Assembly: GCF_905115235.1 (NCBI RefSeq)
Contig: NC_051850.1
Location: 112,347,982 to 112,411,981, forward strand
From: Hermetia illucens
Taxonomy: Eukaryota > Arthropoda > Insecta > Diptera > Stratiomyidae
Length of the DNA stretch: 64,000 nucleotides
Direction: 5' to 3'
Shown: positions 62,030 to 64,000 of the stretch, in pieces
Position numbering within the stretch: position 1 is the stretch's first letter
How the letters are laid out: every line of letters starts with the position of its first letter
Notes under the pieces: generated by a model
Database searches by the model: none
What the model was told of the DNA's origin: nothing
The model's input: the letters and a program-made list of their open reading frames with translations, nothing else
Position numbers and translations under genes: made by a program

Positions 62030-64000
62030 TGGGGTCGAAACTAGGCTAATAATTGTTGGAAGGACTTTGTGAGCGTCCCTAGGGTGTTGAACCAGAAACT
62101 TGCGGTATGCTCTAATCACATTCGTAGGCATCAAAAAAGCTTTCAGCAAAGGACAGACAACCCCTTGTTCTTCCGGAACCCACGGGGACTCTATAAAAAA
62201 GTCAGGTCGTGAAGATAACCCCGATCTGGATCATGTAGAAGATCTCTGGAGAAGGGTTTGAAGCGAACCCAGCCATTGCAATTTAGAAGCAGTATGGCTG
62301 CCACACTTTATGCGTAGGGTATTGGTAAATGATTGCCGATCCTGAATTAGTTCCAGAATTTTTCATCAAGGAGGTAATTTTCCTCATCCCCAAGGAACAG
62401 GGTGCCTCTTGCCCTTCAAAATGTCGACCAATTACTTGTCTTTCTACCATCTACAAGGTCTTCACTTTAGTTCTGTGTGCGAACATCTCAAAACATCTTG
62501 ATGTTCATATATGATAGCTGAGAAACAGAAATGATTCAAAAAAGGTTCCCGAGGCTGTAAGGAACAGCTTATAGTCGATACGGTAGCTGCATAGCACGCT
62601 GTCCACCGAAAACGAAATATCTCGACAGCCTATATCAATTATAAATCAGTCTTTGACTCCATATCGCATTCGTGGTTACTACAAGTGTTACGCTTGTATA
62701 AAATCAACCCGAATGTCGTTCTTCTTCTGACAACAGTAAATTAAGAATTGGAGCCCGAAGCTATCGGTATCCTCACAAACATCAGGAGAGATACCAATCA
62801 GGCGTGGCATTTTCCAAGGCGACTCTCTAAGCCCACTGTGGTTTTGTATGGCTTTGAATCCACTATCCCATCTTTTGCATGAAAGCAAATACGGGTTCCA
62901 AGTCAAACATGGCATATTGTCGAAATGTACATTAAGCCATTTAATGTACATTGATGACATCAAATTGTATGCCAAAGACGAGAACCAACTTCGCTGCTTG
63001 CTGGACATCACCATCCAGTTCAGCAGGGATATCGGCATGCAGTTGAGTTTGGAAAAATGTCACATAGAAACAATTGTTCGGGGAAAACACACCGACAACG
63101 AAGGATACAACCACAATAACATCCGAATTGAGGGCATGGATTCAGACAACGTCTACAAATACCTCGGCATATTGCAAGTGATAACACCTGCTGTGCAACA
63201 ATGAAATCTAAGCTGCTGGGGGAATTTGAACGGCGTCTGGATCTTGGATCTTGGAAAACTGAAATGTTTTGGAAAAACGTCATCAGGGAGGAAGGGGGTG
63301 CTTGATTTGAAAACGTTGCACTACAATTAAGTGCATTCTCTTCATGAGTTTTTCTTCGAGAAACAATCCTCTCACCAAATTCAATAGGCTACCGTAATGG
63401 GAGATAATAAATTATCTTCTTTGAACCTGAGAAGGAGAGAATGGACTCCCATGTCGAATGTTACTTCAGTCCAACAGAAGGTAGACATGTGAAAAAAGAA
63501 ACTCATTCACGGAGGTCATGTCAAAAGTTTTTTGTTGCCAGGCATTGACATCGAAACCTCCAACAAATGATCAACTAATGGTGTATTTTTCTGTGAGACC
63601 GAAGCATTCCTAACTTCAATTCAGGATGCTTCACTCCCAACAAAAAAATACAAACAGTGCATCTTTCACGACTCCTCAATCATCAACTCCAGTTGTAGGT
63701 TATGCAACTGCGAAGAGGAGACCATCTGCGTACAGGATGTTGAGCAGTGCCGAGTACACCAATCATTATAACCCCGTCTACAAGATTCTTCATCAAAACC
63801 TTGCGTTGGAGTATTATATAACTTAGTGGCAAGCTACCATCCTTATTATAAGTATATTCCGCAGAGAATCTTGAAAAATGATCGGTTCAAACTACTGTGG
63901 GATCACACTATTGCCACCGACCACAGTGTTAATCACAACAGACCGGATCTAGTTCTGCTTCTCAAGAATAAACGAGTGTGCTTCATAATCGATGTAGCCG
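62030..64000 (+). mobile_element. Dong/R4-like LINE with restriction-like endonuclease, cut by window end
   Basis: In several frames: HIRRHQKSFQQRTDNPLFFR with DHVEDLWRRV (62110-62265), KEVIFLIPKEQGASCPSKCR and PITCLSTIYKVFT (RT, 62368-62472), YIDDIKLYAKDENQLRCLLD (62947-63006, the YxDD box), GMQLSLEKCH, NVYKYLGILQ, then after the RT a zinc-knuckle-like CRLCNCEEETICVQ, and near the end RPDLVLLLKNKRVCFIIDVA (63940-63999). The last resembles the PD-(D/E)xK core of the R2/R4 restriction-like endonuclease. Multiple stops and frameshifts. It begins about 220 bp after the IntS9 stop codon. Confidence 0.8.

Overview
The window is a stretch of insect nuclear DNA, almost certainly from a fly (Diptera). 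It holds two insect-only 7tm_6 odorant receptor genes, spliceosomal introns with GT/AG ends, a typical fly mobilome (R1-clade, Dong/R4-like and RTE-like LINEs, mariner/Tc1 relics, a gypsy-type LTR element) and many copies of a short element with DINE-1/HINE architecture. The DNA is AT-rich, with long introns full of repeats. I cannot name the species; a brachyceran fly with a moderately large genome would fit.

Four host genes can be assembled exon by exon. (1) An odorant receptor, + strand, 525-10669, 10 exons, 413 aa. (2) Its tandem duplicate, + strand, 18151-29598, 10 exons, 413 aa, with every exon the same length as its partner in gene 1. (3) Mitochondrial isoleucyl-tRNA synthetase (IARS2), - strand, 52694 down to 31607, 14 exons, 970 aa, with HIGH, KMSKS and C-terminal zinc motifs. 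(4) Integrator subunit 9 (IntS9), + strand, 52951-61810, 7 exons, 656 aa. Genes 3 and 4 are head to head with 256 bp between their ATGs, so they probably share a promoter region. Gene 2 and gene 3 converge tail to tail over about 2 kb of LINE debris.

Layout: 0-10.7 kb receptor 1, whose intron 1 holds SINEs, a young gypsy-type LTR insertion and a LINE tail. 10.7-18.1 kb spacer with a mariner relic, an R1-clade LINE, a SINE tail, an RTE-like relic and a HINE. 18.1-29.6 kb receptor 2, whose introns hold LINE and HINE relics. 29.6-31.6 kb LINE fragments. 31.6-52.7 kb IARS2, most of whose span is three large introns (12, 9 and 3) filled with LINE, HINE, SINE and Tc1 copies. 52.7-61.8 kb IntS9, whose introns hold a palindromic element, a SINE, a small foldback MITE and a mariner-type relic. 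62.0-64.0 kb a Dong/R4-like LINE running off the window edge.

The most interesting signals are repeat biology. A tRNA-derived SINE has a 3' end (small hairpin, TTGTTGCGCC, trinucleotide tail) matching that of the main local LINE family, suggesting the SINE uses that LINE's machinery. A DINE-1/HINE-like family with a (GTCT)n core and terminal hairpin has one copy nested in a LINE, and a second LINE copy shows the empty site. No CRISPR, operon or toxin system is present, and I saw no clearly new protein system.
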